Assembly (NCBI GenBank): GCA_947626995.1
Contig: CANQUI010000001.1
Span: forward strand, 59,234 to 123,233
Length of the DNA: 64,000 bases
Direction: 5' to 3'
DNA from: an uncultured Eisenbergiella sp.
GTDB lineage: Bacteria; Bacillota; Clostridia; Lachnospirales; Lachnospiraceae
This document shows, piece after piece, positions 28,077-38,315 of this stretch (the first letter of the stretch is position 1; every line of letters begins with the position of its first letter). The position numbers were made by a program, and so were the translations under genes. Under the pieces are notes generated by a model, which saw only the letters and a program-made list of their open reading frames with translations, searched no databases and had not been told where the DNA came from.

Positions 28077-29689
28077 GCTCCGTCTTATGGGGGAAGAACT
28101 GGGAAGGTATCAAAAGGAATTGGGGATCCTGTTTGTCGTCGCTTTTGTCGTTTATTTTCCTTTCTGGGGAGGACAGCTGAATAATGCGGACGGTTTTTTA
28201 TATGGAGTGATCCGTCATGGACAGAATTATGGCTGGGAGGATGCGCAGGGAAGATTTTTGCTTCGCTGGCTGGATGAATGGAGGGACGGATTTATCATCC
28301 CGCCCATGATAATTGGGATCAGCATCCTCTTGCTTTTGATGTCGGCTGTGCTTATCTGGCATATTTTTTCCTGTGAAAGTACCGCAGAACGTATTCTGGT
28401 CGGGGCTTTTGTGATTTTCTCACCTTCTGTGATGAACACATTTACTTACTATTACTGTGCGGATTCCTATATGCTGTCTTATTTTCTGGCGGTACTTGCG
28501 GCGGCGTTGCTGATTCGAGGGGGGGGGTAAAATCTCGCTGGTCATCTCCGTGCTTTTGCTGATCTGCTCTATGAGCATTTATCAGGCTTATTTTGTGGTG
28601 ACGGTAATCCTGTGCCTCATATGGACGATTCGGGAGATTTTATCAAATAGATGGGAATGGAAAGCGCTGGCGGGGAGGATCCTTCGACAGGTTTTTGGAG
28701 GAATTGCCGCATGTCTTGGGTATTTATTCTTGTTGTTTTTGCTGGAACGGACAGGCTATCTTGGACTTACAAAAACCCGGGGAATGAACAGGATGTTTCA
28801 GAATATGTTTCTATGGCTGCTGCAATCCGTAAAAGACGCCTATCGTGTATTTTATGAATACTATTTTACGGATGTCCTGATCTGCAATTCCTGGAGAAGG
28901 AGAGACTTTTTTAATGCGATTGTCCTGTTGCTGATCCTTTTTTCACTGGGGATCCTTTTCAAAGAAAGGAAAACACACTCTCTTGTCAATTTGGGGCTTC
29001 TGGTCTGTCTGGTGTCGTTTTTCCCGATCTCTCTGACGCTGATCGTGATTCTCGCTCCGGGAGCGTCCGTTTATGCGGAAACGGGCATGTTGATGCTGAC
29101 GGGAATGAATTATTTCTATATTTTTTTGCTGTTGCTTATGTCCGCAATCAAAAAGAAATCAGCCGGCTTTCGGTTGATCCAAACAGCCGCCGTAGGAGTA
29201 TGTTCGGTGCTGCTTTTGATTCAGATCGTTTTTGCGGGCGTTTTTGCGAAGTCGATTCAGATGGAGCAGACAAAGGTGCAGATGTTGGCGTATCAGATAG
29301 AAAACAGGATAGAAACTCTGGACGATTATGCGTCAGGACAGACGGTGCTTGTAACGGGGAGACCACAATGGGGCAATTATCCCGCAACGCAGGATCGGAC
29401 CGGCAATATTACAAAGGGTATGATCAGCGCCTATACGCTCACTTTTGGCGCGGATGAGCAGGTGAGCGCAGGTTGGATCAGTCTGTTTGCGTATTTTTGC
29501 GGAGTACGATATGAAGAATGTAATGCGGAGGACAGAAATTGCATTTTGGCCTCCAAGGAATTCGCCCGGATGAACGATTTCCCTGCAAAGGATTCTGTGA
29601 AAAGGATAGGGAATGTAATCGTAGTCAGGCTCAGTCCTGGGGTGGATACGATCCAGCGAAAGCTGAAGGAAGCGGAAAACGGAGTATGA
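28048..29689 (+). pseudogene. GtrII-like glucosyltransferase membrane protein, frameshifted at a 9-G tract (candidate phase-OFF gene)
   Basis: ORFs 28048-28530 and 28550-29689 are halves of one polytopic protein; removing one G from 28519-28527 joins them (RGGGKISLVISVLLLICSMSIYQAYFVV), predicted 546 aa. Confidence 0.85.
28519..28527 (+). repeat. Homopolymeric G9 tract inside coding sequence
   Basis: CGA GGGGGGGGG TAA read directly. Confidence 0.95.
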
Positions 29690-29690
29690 C

Positions 29691-30782
29691 ATGAAGGTTC
29701 TGATGCTGGTAAACTGGAAAATGGAATATAAAGACGCTGTGCCGGAGGACAAACAGCCGCCGGATTATTATGTGAAAGGCGTTCCCTACTGGTTTTTCCG
29801 CTATTTTAAAGACACAAAGGACTGGGACGTGGACGTGGTGGACTGCCGTTCGTTCGGGGCGCTGGAGCGCCTGGAACAAGAGAAGATCCGGTTTTATATC
29901 TGGCAGACGATAAAATGCCTGCCGCGGTTGAAGCGCTATGACCTTGTCCTTTCCCACGGCATGCAAAGCGGCATCGTCCTGTGTTTGTGGCGGCGTCTGT
30001 TTGGCAAAGGAACGTACCGGCATGTGGTCTTTGATATCGGGGCGTTTAACAGCGCCCGAGAATCGGGGGGCTCCTTGCGCCTCATGCAGTTTGCGGGCAA
30101 ATCCCTGGACGGCGTGATCTACCACACCAGAGAGCAGCGGGGCTATTATGAGAGATGTCATCCGTGGCTTTTGGATAAGATCCGGTATATTCCCTTTGGG
30201 ACGGATACGGATTTTTTTACGCCGGGCGCAGAAAAGAAAGCGGAGGGAGCGCCCTATATACTTTGTCTTGGTCATAACAAGCGGGACTGGGAGACGCTGC
30301 TTGCCGCCTACGCGCTCCTGCGCAAAAGATGGGACCACATACAGCGGCTGCCCGACTTAAAGCTGATCGGAAAAGGAAAGATCGACGCTGCCATAGACGG
30401 CGTGACTGCGCTGCCGTCCGTACCGGTGCGGCGTATGATGGAAGAAATGGAAAACGCCTGTTTTTGCGTCCTGCCCCTGCAGTCCTTTCCCTACTCTTTC
30501 GGCCAGATGACGCTTTTGCAGCAGATGCTTTTCCAAAAGGCGGTGATTGCCGCGGATGTGCCTTCCCTGCGGGACTATGTGCAGGACGGACAGGACGCCC
30601 TGTTATACGAACCGCAGAACGCGGCCATGCTGGCGGAACAAATGGAACGGCTCATTCTGGATCCAACGCTGTGCCAACAGATCGGCGGCAGGGCGGCGCA
30701 ATCGGTGCGCACCAAGTGGAACGAGCGGCGGATGGCCGGGGAAATACAGGAATATCTGACGACGGTATTGCAGTCGTCGTAA
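29691..30782 (+). CDS. GT4-type glycosyltransferase
   Basis: MLVNWKMEYKD, RYIPFGTDTDFFTPG, LPLQSFPYSFGQMTLLQQMLFQKAVIAADVPSLRDYV. Confidence 0.85.
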   Translation: MKVLMLVNWKMEYKDAVPEDKQPPDYYVKGVPYWFFRYFKDTKDWDVDVVDCRSFGALERLEQEKIRFYIWQTIKCLPRLKRYDLVLSHGMQSGIVLCLWRRLFGKGTYRHVVFDIGAFNSARESGGSLRLMQFAGKSLDGVIYHTREQRGYYERCHPWLLDKIRYIPFGTDTDFFTPGAEKKAEGAPYILCLGHNKRDWETLLAAYALLRKRWDHIQRLPDLKLIGKGKIDAAIDGVTALPSVPVRRMMEEMENACFCVLPLQSFPYSFGQMTLLQQMLFQKAVIAADVPSLRDYVQDGQDALLYEPQNAAMLAEQMERLILDPTLCQQIGGRAAQSVRTKWNERRMAGEIQEYLTTVLQSS

Positions 30783-30812
30783 CTACCGACGGTATCGGAG
30801 GGGGAGGACAGG

Positions 30813-31850
30813 ATGGAAGACCCTATCGTAAGCGTGATCGTGCCGGTCTACAATGTGGAAAAATATCTGGAAAGATGTATCCGTTCCCTGCAGAAACAGA
30901 CGCTCAAACAGATCGAGATCCTGCTCATTGACGACGGATCCACGGACGGCAGTGGACAACTTTGCGATACGCTGGCAAAGACGGACGAGAGGATCCATGT
31001 GCGGCATAAAAAAAACGCGGGACAGGGGCTTGCCAGAAACGACGGGCTTTTCGCCGCGAAAGGCGATTATGTGCTGTTTGTGGACTCGGACGATTATATT
31101 GAACCGGATACCTGCCTTCGCCTGTCCCGGGTGATGCGGGAGCAGAAGGCGGATCTTTGCTGCTTTGGCTACCAGATCGAGACGCCGGAAGGAGAGCTGT
31201 TTTATCGGGCGCGTCTGACGGCGGACTGCTATGAGGGCGAAGCGGTGCGCAGGCGCTTTGCGCTGCATTTTTTCGGAGACGATCCAAAAGACGAAAAGCT
31301 GCGGGGCGTCTCGGCCTGCATGACCATGTTTCGCCGCAGCATCATTCAAGAGCACGGAATCCGGTTTCCCTCGGAACGGGAGTTTTTAAGCGAGGACACC
31401 ATTTTCAATCTGGATTTTTGCCTGTACGCGCAAAAAGCCGTGGTGCTGCCGTCCTATTTTTACCATTACTGCCAGAATCCGGATTCTTTTTCCCATGCGT
31501 ACCGCCCGGATCGCTTCGCGCTTACCGTGGTGCTTTGCCGGACGCTGTTTTCGTACGCTGCGCGCTACGGAGTGGAGGAAGAAACCAAAAACCGCATCCG
31601 CATGTCGCTGTGGGTCAGCCTGATGGAGTGTATCAAACAGGAGACGAAAAGGATCGGGCAGGTCCCTTTAAAGACCGTCCGGCAGAGAGTGAAAGAATTC
31701 TGCGACGATCCGTTGACTCAGGATGCGCTGAACGGATTGTCCGCCGGGGAATTTCCGGCAAAACAGAGGATGTTCCGGATGCTGCTGCGCCGCCGGATGT
31801 TTTTGGCGGTGCTGTTTGCCGCATGGCTTCGTAACCGACAGGGATTATAA
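30813..31850 (+). CDS. GT2 family glycosyltransferase
   Basis: VSVIVPVYNVEKYLERCIRSLQKQTLKQIEILLIDDGSTDGS; FVDSDDYIE. Confidence 0.94.
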   Translation: MEDPIVSVIVPVYNVEKYLERCIRSLQKQTLKQIEILLIDDGSTDGSGQLCDTLAKTDERIHVRHKKNAGQGLARNDGLFAAKGDYVLFVDSDDYIEPDTCLRLSRVMREQKADLCCFGYQIETPEGELFYRARLTADCYEGEAVRRRFALHFFGDDPKDEKLRGVSACMTMFRRSIIQEHGIRFPSEREFLSEDTIFNLDFCLYAQKAVVLPSYFYHYCQNPDSFSHAYRPDRFALTVVLCRTLFSYAARYGVEEETKNRIRMSLWVSLMECIKQETKRIGQVPLKTVRQRVKEFCDDPLTQDALNGLSAGEFPAKQRMFRMLLRRRMFLAVLFAAWLRNRQGL

Positions 31851-31863
31851 GAAAGGACCGAAC

Positions 31864-32877
31864 ATGGGAAAAGAACCTTTGATCAGTGTGATCATGTCGG
31901 TTTATAACGACAGGGATTATATCCGACAGGCGCTGGACAGCCTGTTTGCCCAGACTGAACAGGACTTTGAGATCATCCTTGTGGACGACTGTTCCACGGA
32001 CGATACGGTTTCGATCATAGAGACATATCAGGACGAGCGGATCAGGCTGTACCGGAATGAAAAAAACCTCGGACTGACCCGAAACCTAAACCGAGCGTTA
32101 CAGCTGGCCCGGGGACAGTTTATCGCCCGGATGGACGGGGACGACATCTGCAGGCCCCGGCGCTTTGAAAGGCAGCTTGCCTTTCTGCGCGCCAATCCGT
32201 CGCTGATGCTGATCAGCTGCCGGACCCACATGTTTGGACAGCAGGATCTGATCTCGGATATATCCGGGAGCGGAGAAAAACTCAAGGCGATGATGCTGGT
32301 CCGTCCGGTGCTGGCCCATCCGGGCTTTATGATGCGGGCGGAGCTGATCCGCCGGGAGGGATTCTCCTATGATGAGACCTTTCGAAGCGCCCAGGATTAT
32401 GACTTCGCGGCCAGGGTAGCGCAGAAATTTCCCATCGGCGTGACGCAGGAGGTTCTGTTGGACTACCGCGTACACAAAAAGCAGGTGTCTTGTCAGGACG
32501 GCGAGAAACAGTTTTCCAACGCGGACCGGGTCAGGCAGATGCAGCTGGAGCGGCTGGGCGCAGCGCTGACTCCTTTGCAGTGGGCGGCCTATCGGGACTG
32601 GGCCGGGGAAAAAAGAAACTGCGCAAAGGACGTCTATCGGCAGGCGGCCTCCGTAATTGATACGCTGATGGCCGCCAATTCGCGGACAGGCCTTTACGAT
32701 CCGGACACGCTGGAGACGGAGCTGAAAAAACTGCTGTTTCAGTGGATGCTGCGAAGCCGCTCCTGGTCCGTCTGCCTGCAGGCCGTCACGGTATGCGGCG
32801 TTTCCGGACGGAACCTGAAGCTGCTTACGGAAAAGGCGGGGCAGATCCTGTCGCATAAGCGGAAAGGGGAAGCATAA
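31864..32877 (+). CDS. GT2 family glycosyltransferase
   Basis: ISVIMSVYNDRDYIRQALDSLFAQTEQDFEIILVDDCSTDDT; ARMDGDDI. Confidence 0.93.
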   Translation: MGKEPLISVIMSVYNDRDYIRQALDSLFAQTEQDFEIILVDDCSTDDTVSIIETYQDERIRLYRNEKNLGLTRNLNRALQLARGQFIARMDGDDICRPRRFERQLAFLRANPSLMLISCRTHMFGQQDLISDISGSGEKLKAMMLVRPVLAHPGFMMRAELIRREGFSYDETFRSAQDYDFAARVAQKFPIGVTQEVLLDYRVHKKQVSCQDGEKQFSNADRVRQMQLERLGAALTPLQWAAYRDWAGEKRNCAKDVYRQAASVIDTLMAANSRTGLYDPDTLETELKKLLFQWMLRSRSWSVCLQAVTVCGVSGRNLKLLTEKAGQILSHKRKGEA

Positions 32878-32878
32878 G

Positions 32879-33766
32879 ATGGAGAAGGAACCAATCTCGC
32901 TGAAACGAAGACTATATCGAAAACTCTGCCGGCTCTTTGGGAAACGGATGCCGGACCGGCTGTATCTGAAGCTGCTTTATCAGGTCCGCATGGGGAAACC
33001 CCTGCATCTGGATCCGCCGGAGGATTTTAACGAAAAGCTGCATTGGCTGAAGCTGTATGACCGAAACCCGGCCTATTCCAAAATGGCGGACAAGTACGAG
33101 GTCAGAAGCTTTGTGAAGGAAAAACTGGGAGAAGAATATCTGATCCCGCTTCTGGGCGTATGGGACGACGTGGACGAAATCGACTTTAACGCTCTGCCGG
33201 ATCAGTTTGTGCTCAAATGTACCCACGATTCCGCCAGCGTCTGTATCTGTAAGGACAAAAAGACGTTTGACCGCAGGGCGGTATCGGACCGGCTCAGACA
33301 GGCCATGGGCAGAAATTATTTTTATGCCGCCCGGGAATTCCCGTATCGGGACATAACCCCGAGAATCCTTGCGGAGACCTACATGGTGGATGAATCCGGC
33401 ACGGAGCTGAAGGATTACAAGGTATATACCTTTCACGGAGAACCCTACCTGATTCAGGTGGACTTTGACCGGTTTGAGAACCACAGGAGGAATCTCTATA
33501 CGACGGACTGGCAGTTTATTGATGAAACCATCGAATATCCCAAGGATCCTACGGTCCAAATTCCCAGGCCCCAGAGGCTTTCCGAAATGCTGGAATGTGC
33601 GAAAAAGCTGGCGGAGGGGACGCGCAGCCTGCGCACGGATTTTTACAGTATCAACGGGAAGATTTATTTTGGAGAGATCACCTTTTATCAGGAGGCCGGA
33701 TTCGCCCACTTTGAACATCAGGCTTACGCAAAGAAACTGGGAGAGATGATCCGGCTGCAGGATTGA
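32879..33766 (+). CDS. TupA-like ATP-grasp family protein (often annotated glycosyltransferase-associated)
   Basis: FNEKLHWLKLYDRNPAYSKMADKYEVRSFV, FVLKCTHDSASVCI, LRTDFYSINGKIYFGEITFYQEAGF. Confidence 0.85.
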   Translation: MEKEPISLKRRLYRKLCRLFGKRMPDRLYLKLLYQVRMGKPLHLDPPEDFNEKLHWLKLYDRNPAYSKMADKYEVRSFVKEKLGEEYLIPLLGVWDDVDEIDFNALPDQFVLKCTHDSASVCICKDKKTFDRRAVSDRLRQAMGRNYFYAAREFPYRDITPRILAETYMVDESGTELKDYKVYTFHGEPYLIQVDFDRFENHRRNLYTTDWQFIDETIEYPKDPTVQIPRPQRLSEMLECAKKLAEGTRSLRTDFYSINGKIYFGEITFYQEAGFAHFEHQAYAKKLGEMIRLQD

Positions 33767-33849
33767 GTGCACAGAATTACAGAAATCGTTTCATGGCGAT
33801 AATTTGACGGTCATAGAGTTCTAAAGTATCGGTTTTTTGTTATCTTGTA

Positions 33850-33878
33850 TTGAAAAATCATGGTTTCCTTGGTATATT
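33850..33878 (+). promoter_or_regulatory. Sigma-A-type promoter, copy 1 of a repeated leader
   Basis: TTGAAA (33850-33855), 17 nt, TATATT (33873-33878); near-identical to 49703-49731. Confidence 0.65.
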
Positions 33879-33959
33879 TAACTATGATTTTTAAGTTGCA
33901 AAGAAGATTTCGGAATCCTTTTGCAGATAACCCTACAAATGGGATCATATTACAAAGCG

Positions 33960-34230
33960 GGAAAAAAATGAAGAAGAAATCGTGAATAATTTCACCAAAA
34001 TCACTTTTTTTGGGGGTTGAGAAATGTTTAGAATTTATGCAATAAGCCTTGAAATTAGTATTTTATTTTGGTATGTTTATACCTGAACCGTACGGCTTTT
34101 TATTTTTGTGGCATGGGAAAGGGATACCATAACTAAGGTGAAGAAACGGGGATCCGATTTCTATTCGTCCTGCTTTTATTGGACGCCGGTTATTTTGTTT
34201 CGCGGACAAAACCCGACTATCTGGAATAAA
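33960..34230 (+). pseudogene. Degraded 5' relic of the GT-C-like paralog family (see 47474 and 49794)
   Basis: ATGAAGAAGAAATCGTGA resembles ATGAGGAAGAAACCGTGG at 49806; further on a frame reads GIRFLFVLLLLDAGYFVSRTKPDYLE* versus FLWIVVLICLGGGYYLSRTKPVYLEYK of the intact paralog. Confidence 0.6.
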
Positions 34231-34264
34231 AGCACAAAAAACAAGAGACAGGAGCAAAAGTAGA

Positions 34265-35242
34265 ATGAAAAAAGTACTCATTACAGGAATCACCGGATTC
34301 GCGGGAAGTCATTTGACAGACTATCTTTTGGAAAATACCGACTACGAGATCCATGGAATAAAACGGATGAACTCCAATCTGAGAAACATCCGTCACGTGC
34401 TGGACAGGATCAGCCTGCACGACGGGGATCTGCTGGACGAGAGCAGCCTGATCAACATCCTGCAAAACGTGCAGCCGGATCAGATCTATCATCTGGGCGC
34501 ATTGAGCTGGGTTACGCCTTCCTGGACCATGCCTGCGGTATATATGCAGACAAACGCCATTGGCACCATCAATCTGTTTGAGGCGATGCGTGTGACGGGA
34601 TGCCATGCACGGGTGCTGACCAGCGCCACGCCGGAAGAATTCGGGGATGTTCCTCCCGAGATGATCCCGATTACGGAGGAGACAAGGATTGCGCCCATCA
34701 ATCCCTATGCCGCCAGCAAGGCGGCGCAGGATATGGTCTGCATCACTTATCATGCCAGCTACGGGATGGATATTGTCAGGACCAGAGCGTTTAATCATGA
34801 AGGGCCGCGCCGGGATATCCACGGCGCCATCGCATCGTTCGCATATCAGATCGCCCGGATCGAAAACGGGCTGCAGGAGCCGGTCATCAAGGTAGGAAAC
34901 CTTGGCGCCACCCGCAATTTTACAGATGTAAGAGATACGGTCCGCGCCTACTATCTGGCGATGGAAAAGGGCGTGAGCGGTGAATTGTATGTGATCGGTA
35001 CGGATCAGATTCATACGATGAAAGAAATGCTGGATATGCTGGTGGCCTCTTCCGAGAGGGCGGCCGACATCCGGATCGAAGTGGATCCCGCCCGGGTAAG
35101 ACCGACGGAACTGATGACTTTTATCGGCGATTACAGCAAGTTCAGGTCCCTGACGGGCTGGGAGCGTCGGTACAGCCTGGAGGAGACATTAGAGAGCGTA
35201 CTGAACTATTGGCGCGATTTTGTCAAAAAAGGGATGTATTAG
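34265..35242 (+). CDS. GDP-mannose 4,6-dehydratase-like SDR (possibly GDP-heptose 4,6-dehydratase)
   Basis: GITGFAGSHLTDYLL, GDLLDESSL, TSATPEEFGDVP, NPYAASKAAQDMV, NHEGPRR; context with GDP-heptose genes. Confidence 0.82.
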   Translation: MKKVLITGITGFAGSHLTDYLLENTDYEIHGIKRMNSNLRNIRHVLDRISLHDGDLLDESSLINILQNVQPDQIYHLGALSWVTPSWTMPAVYMQTNAIGTINLFEAMRVTGCHARVLTSATPEEFGDVPPEMIPITEETRIAPINPYAASKAAQDMVCITYHASYGMDIVRTRAFNHEGPRRDIHGAIASFAYQIARIENGLQEPVIKVGNLGATRNFTDVRDTVRAYYLAMEKGVSGELYVIGTDQIHTMKEMLDMLVASSERAADIRIEVDPARVRPTELMTFIGDYSKFRSLTGWERRYSLEETLESVLNYWRDFVKKGMY

Positions 35243-35266
35243 ACAATGGACCCGGGAGGACGGCGC

Positions 35267-36181
35267 ATGAAAATACTGATCACAGGAGCAGGGGGATTTA
35301 TAGGCAAAAGACTGGCCAAAAGGCTGTCGGAAATACCGGGGATGGAAATTTACGGCCTTTCCCGGGAAGGAACAAATCTGTTTCCGGGCGTTGTGCCTGT
35401 CCGGTGCGATATACTGGATGCCGACGGAGTGGAACGGACGTTTCAAAACTGCCGGTTTGACAGAGTCATTCACCTTGCCGCCATTACGGAACATAAGGAA
35501 GTCGTAGACCGGAAGCTAAAAACGTTGGAAATCAATTTGCAGGGGACCATGAACCTTCTGGACAGTTTTAACAGACACTGTACGGGAAGCCAGTTCCTCT
35601 ATGCGTCCACGGGAAAGGTTTACGGAGAAACCGATGAAATGCCCATATCGGAACGGGCGCTGGTCAATCCCACGACCGTTCTGGGAAAGGCAAAGCGGAT
35701 TACGGAAAATATCGTGGATTTTTATGCGGTGCCAGCCAACCGATATTTAATTTGCCGGATCTTCAATATCTATGGGGAATTTCAGAAAAGGAATTTCGTG
35801 GTGCCGACCATTCTGGATCAGTTGGACAGTCCGGCGATCCACCTCGGGAACCTGCATGACAAGCGGGATTATCTGTATATTGACGATCTGATCGCTGCGT
35901 TTCTTGCCTGCATCCGTTCTCCTTTCAAATTTGAGAACGTGGACTATGTAAATATCGGAAGCGGGACGGCTGTCAGCGTGGCCGATATTCTGAAAGAAAT
36001 GGAGACGCTTCTGGGAAGAAAGCTGCAGGTGGAAACGGATGCTTCCCGGTTTCGTAAGGATGAGACATCGGTGGAGATCTGCGACCATGGCAGGCTCACC
36101 GAACGGACGGGATGGGAACCGGAGTTTTCGCTGCGGGAAGGGATGGAGAGAACGCTGAAAAAAGAGGGGCGTCTTCCATGA
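35267..36181 (+). CDS. NAD-dependent epimerase/dehydratase (SDR)
   Basis: ILITGAGGFIGKRLAKRL; STGKVYGETDEMP; RDYLYIDDLIAAF. Confidence 0.88.
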   Translation: MKILITGAGGFIGKRLAKRLSEIPGMEIYGLSREGTNLFPGVVPVRCDILDADGVERTFQNCRFDRVIHLAAITEHKEVVDRKLKTLEINLQGTMNLLDSFNRHCTGSQFLYASTGKVYGETDEMPISERALVNPTTVLGKAKRITENIVDFYAVPANRYLICRIFNIYGEFQKRNFVVPTILDQLDSPAIHLGNLHDKRDYLYIDDLIAAFLACIRSPFKFENVDYVNIGSGTAVSVADILKEMETLLGRKLQVETDASRFRKDETSVEICDHGRLTERTGWEPEFSLREGMERTLKKEGRLP

Positions 36182-36212
36182 CGTTTGGGATGCAGTGTGA
36201 AAAGGCGAAAAG

Positions 36213-38249
36213 ATGACCAAAAAGACAGGGATCCTGTGTATCCTGATTCTGATTCTGTCAGGCATCGGATATGGAGCAGCATGGATCAGGCCGGCCTATC
36301 TGGAATATCAGACGATAGGCGGGCAGGAGGGAGCAATCGTTTCTGCGGAAGACGGGAAACAAGAAAATGTCGTGTCATTTCGGATGCCGTATGATATTTT
36401 ATGCGGCGTAGTGACGGATTCGGATAACGGCGCCCAATCGTATACGATTGTAGAGGCAAAGACCCAAAAGACCCTTTTGAAAAGCAGGGCAGAGAATGGG
36501 GTTTTTGTGCAAAGGCTTACCCATAACGTGCCGGTAAAGAAGAATGAAATCTATGAACTGCATCTGGAGGCAGGCAAAGCTCCAAAACCGTCCGGGGTGG
36601 GGATCGGGGGCGGGCCGCTCCTTCGGATCTACGGGGGCGACCGCAGCCGGTGGTGGTTTGCATGGACGACTTTGCTTGCCGTCTTGCTGTTTGCCTTTGG
36701 ATTCTGCCGGATCCGACTGATGAAGAAGGGGCGGGATTGGAGACAGAGCCGGGTTTTTTGCAGTCTGCTTCTTTTCTTTCTTATTTTATCCCTTTGGTCC
36801 GTATTTGCCTTACAGGACCGCCATGGCGACGAAACCGCCGTGATTATGGAAGGCATGCTTCTGGCAAAGGGGAAGGTGCTGTATCGGGACTGCATTGAAC
36901 AGCATATGCCGTTGGCCTCCTATTTGTGCGCGGTCTTTGCCGGATTGGGGGCGGAAACAATTTTGCAGTTTCGTCTTTCCTGGTATCTGTTGTTATCCGC
37001 GATCTGGGGATGCCTGTACTGGCGTCATGGGGGCCGTTTCAAAAAAAGGATATTTTTTCTTCCCCTCCTGCATGCCCTGTTCGTTCCTTCCGGCGTGGTC
37101 CCCTATGGGTACGTGTTACTGGGAGACGGCATATTTGAGATCAGTATGATCGCTTTTATTCTGGAATTTCTCCGGTACCTGGAGGACCAAAGGCTGGGCT
37201 GGGGACGTTGCGCTATTTTCTCGGTCTGTTTCCTGGGATGTTTCGGTACGGAGTTTGTCAGCCTTTACGCCCTGTTTGGCCTTTTCCTGTTCGCGCTTTA
37301 TAAAGAGGCGGGATATTGGAAAGGGACAGGCCCCGGGATCCGAAAGGTGATCGGGCGATATGGCAGGCTGGCGATCTGCTTTTTGATACCGGCCGCTGCC
37401 GTTGCCGCATATTTTATGTCTCATCACGCCCTCCACGATCTGTATGATCAAACCTACCGGTTTAATACGGAAGTTTATTCCGCGTATAATGGAGGACTCG
37501 GGATCAATAAGATCACGCCGTTTTTTTACGGGATTCAAAACTGCCTCAAATTTGCGGTCATGCAGATCCGATCTTTTTTGAACCCGTACGGTCTGATGCG
37601 TCTGCTGATATTCGCGGGGGCTGCGTTCTCCGTATTTTCGCTGATAAAGAGCAAAAGATATGAGACCGCGACCTGTCTTGGTTTGTGTATTTGCCTGTGC
37701 GCCATCCGATTGATCAACAATAAGAATGATCTTTCTTATCACGGGGCCTGCGCGTGGGGGCTTATGATTCTTGCTGCGGCGCTTTATTGGAAGCCGTTTC
37801 CGGGAAGAAGCGGAAGGATTTTGACCGCCTGTGTTCTGCTTCTGGCGGTTGGGATTTATACGGGATCCTTTTATAAGGCGCTGTGCAACCCGGAACCGAC
37901 GGTCTCGGACCTTGAGCACGCGGTGGTGGAACGGACGGAGGAAGGAGAAGCCGTTTTTATGGACGCTTTTGATACCCTCTCCCCCTACCTGCTCTATCGG
38001 AACCGGTATCCGGCCAACCGGCTGCTTTGGATGCTGCCGTGGTACCTGGACCGGTATGAACAGACGGCGATCGACGATTTAAACGCGCATCAGCCCGGAC
38101 TTGTTATTTTTGATGAATCGAGAAGAATATGGGGATCCCCGGTGCGTTTCGATGCACTGCCGGATGCGCTGCGGGAGAATTATACCCAACTTTCCGATGA
38201 TGAGGCGGATGGCTGGAAGTATCGGGTCTGGGTGCGAAACGCTCCATGA
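36213..38249 (+). CDS. GT-C-like polytopic membrane protein, paralog 1
   Basis: HGDETAVIMEGMLLAKGKVLYRDCIEQHMPLASYLCAVFAGLGAETILQFRLSWYLLLSAIWGCLYWRH; same architecture as 47474 and 49794 genes. Confidence 0.72.
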   Translation: MTKKTGILCILILILSGIGYGAAWIRPAYLEYQTIGGQEGAIVSAEDGKQENVVSFRMPYDILCGVVTDSDNGAQSYTIVEAKTQKTLLKSRAENGVFVQRLTHNVPVKKNEIYELHLEAGKAPKPSGVGIGGGPLLRIYGGDRSRWWFAWTTLLAVLLFAFGFCRIRLMKKGRDWRQSRVFCSLLLFFLILSLWSVFALQDRHGDETAVIMEGMLLAKGKVLYRDCIEQHMPLASYLCAVFAGLGAETILQFRLSWYLLLSAIWGCLYWRHGGRFKKRIFFLPLLHALFVPSGVVPYGYVLLGDGIFEISMIAFILEFLRYLEDQRLGWGRCAIFSVCFLGCFGTEFVSLYALFGLFLFALYKEAGYWKGTGPGIRKVIGRYGRLAICFLIPAAAVAAYFMSHHALHDLYDQTYRFNTEVYSAYNGGLGINKITPFFYGIQNCLKFAVMQIRSFLNPYGLMRLLIFAGAAFSVFSLIKSKRYETATCLGLCICLCAIRLINNKNDLSYHGACAWGLMILAAALYWKPFPGRSGRILTACVLLLAVGIYTGSFYKALCNPEPTVSDLEHAVVERTEEGEAVFMDAFDTLSPYLLYRNRYPANRLLWMLPWYLDRYEQTAIDDLNAHQPGLVIFDESRRIWGSPVRFDALPDALRENYTQLSDDEADGWKYRVWVRNAP

Positions 38250-38315
38250 CCGGATGCCTGTCCCGGTTCCGGCATCAAACATTTTTCGAAGGAAGAGAAA
38301 GGAATATTCACCGAT

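Noticed and set aside
28550-29689. Second half of the GtrII-like protein as an independent gene
   Set aside because: Begins at an internal GTG within a TM region with no ribosome-binding site; a one-base change joins it to 28048-28530.
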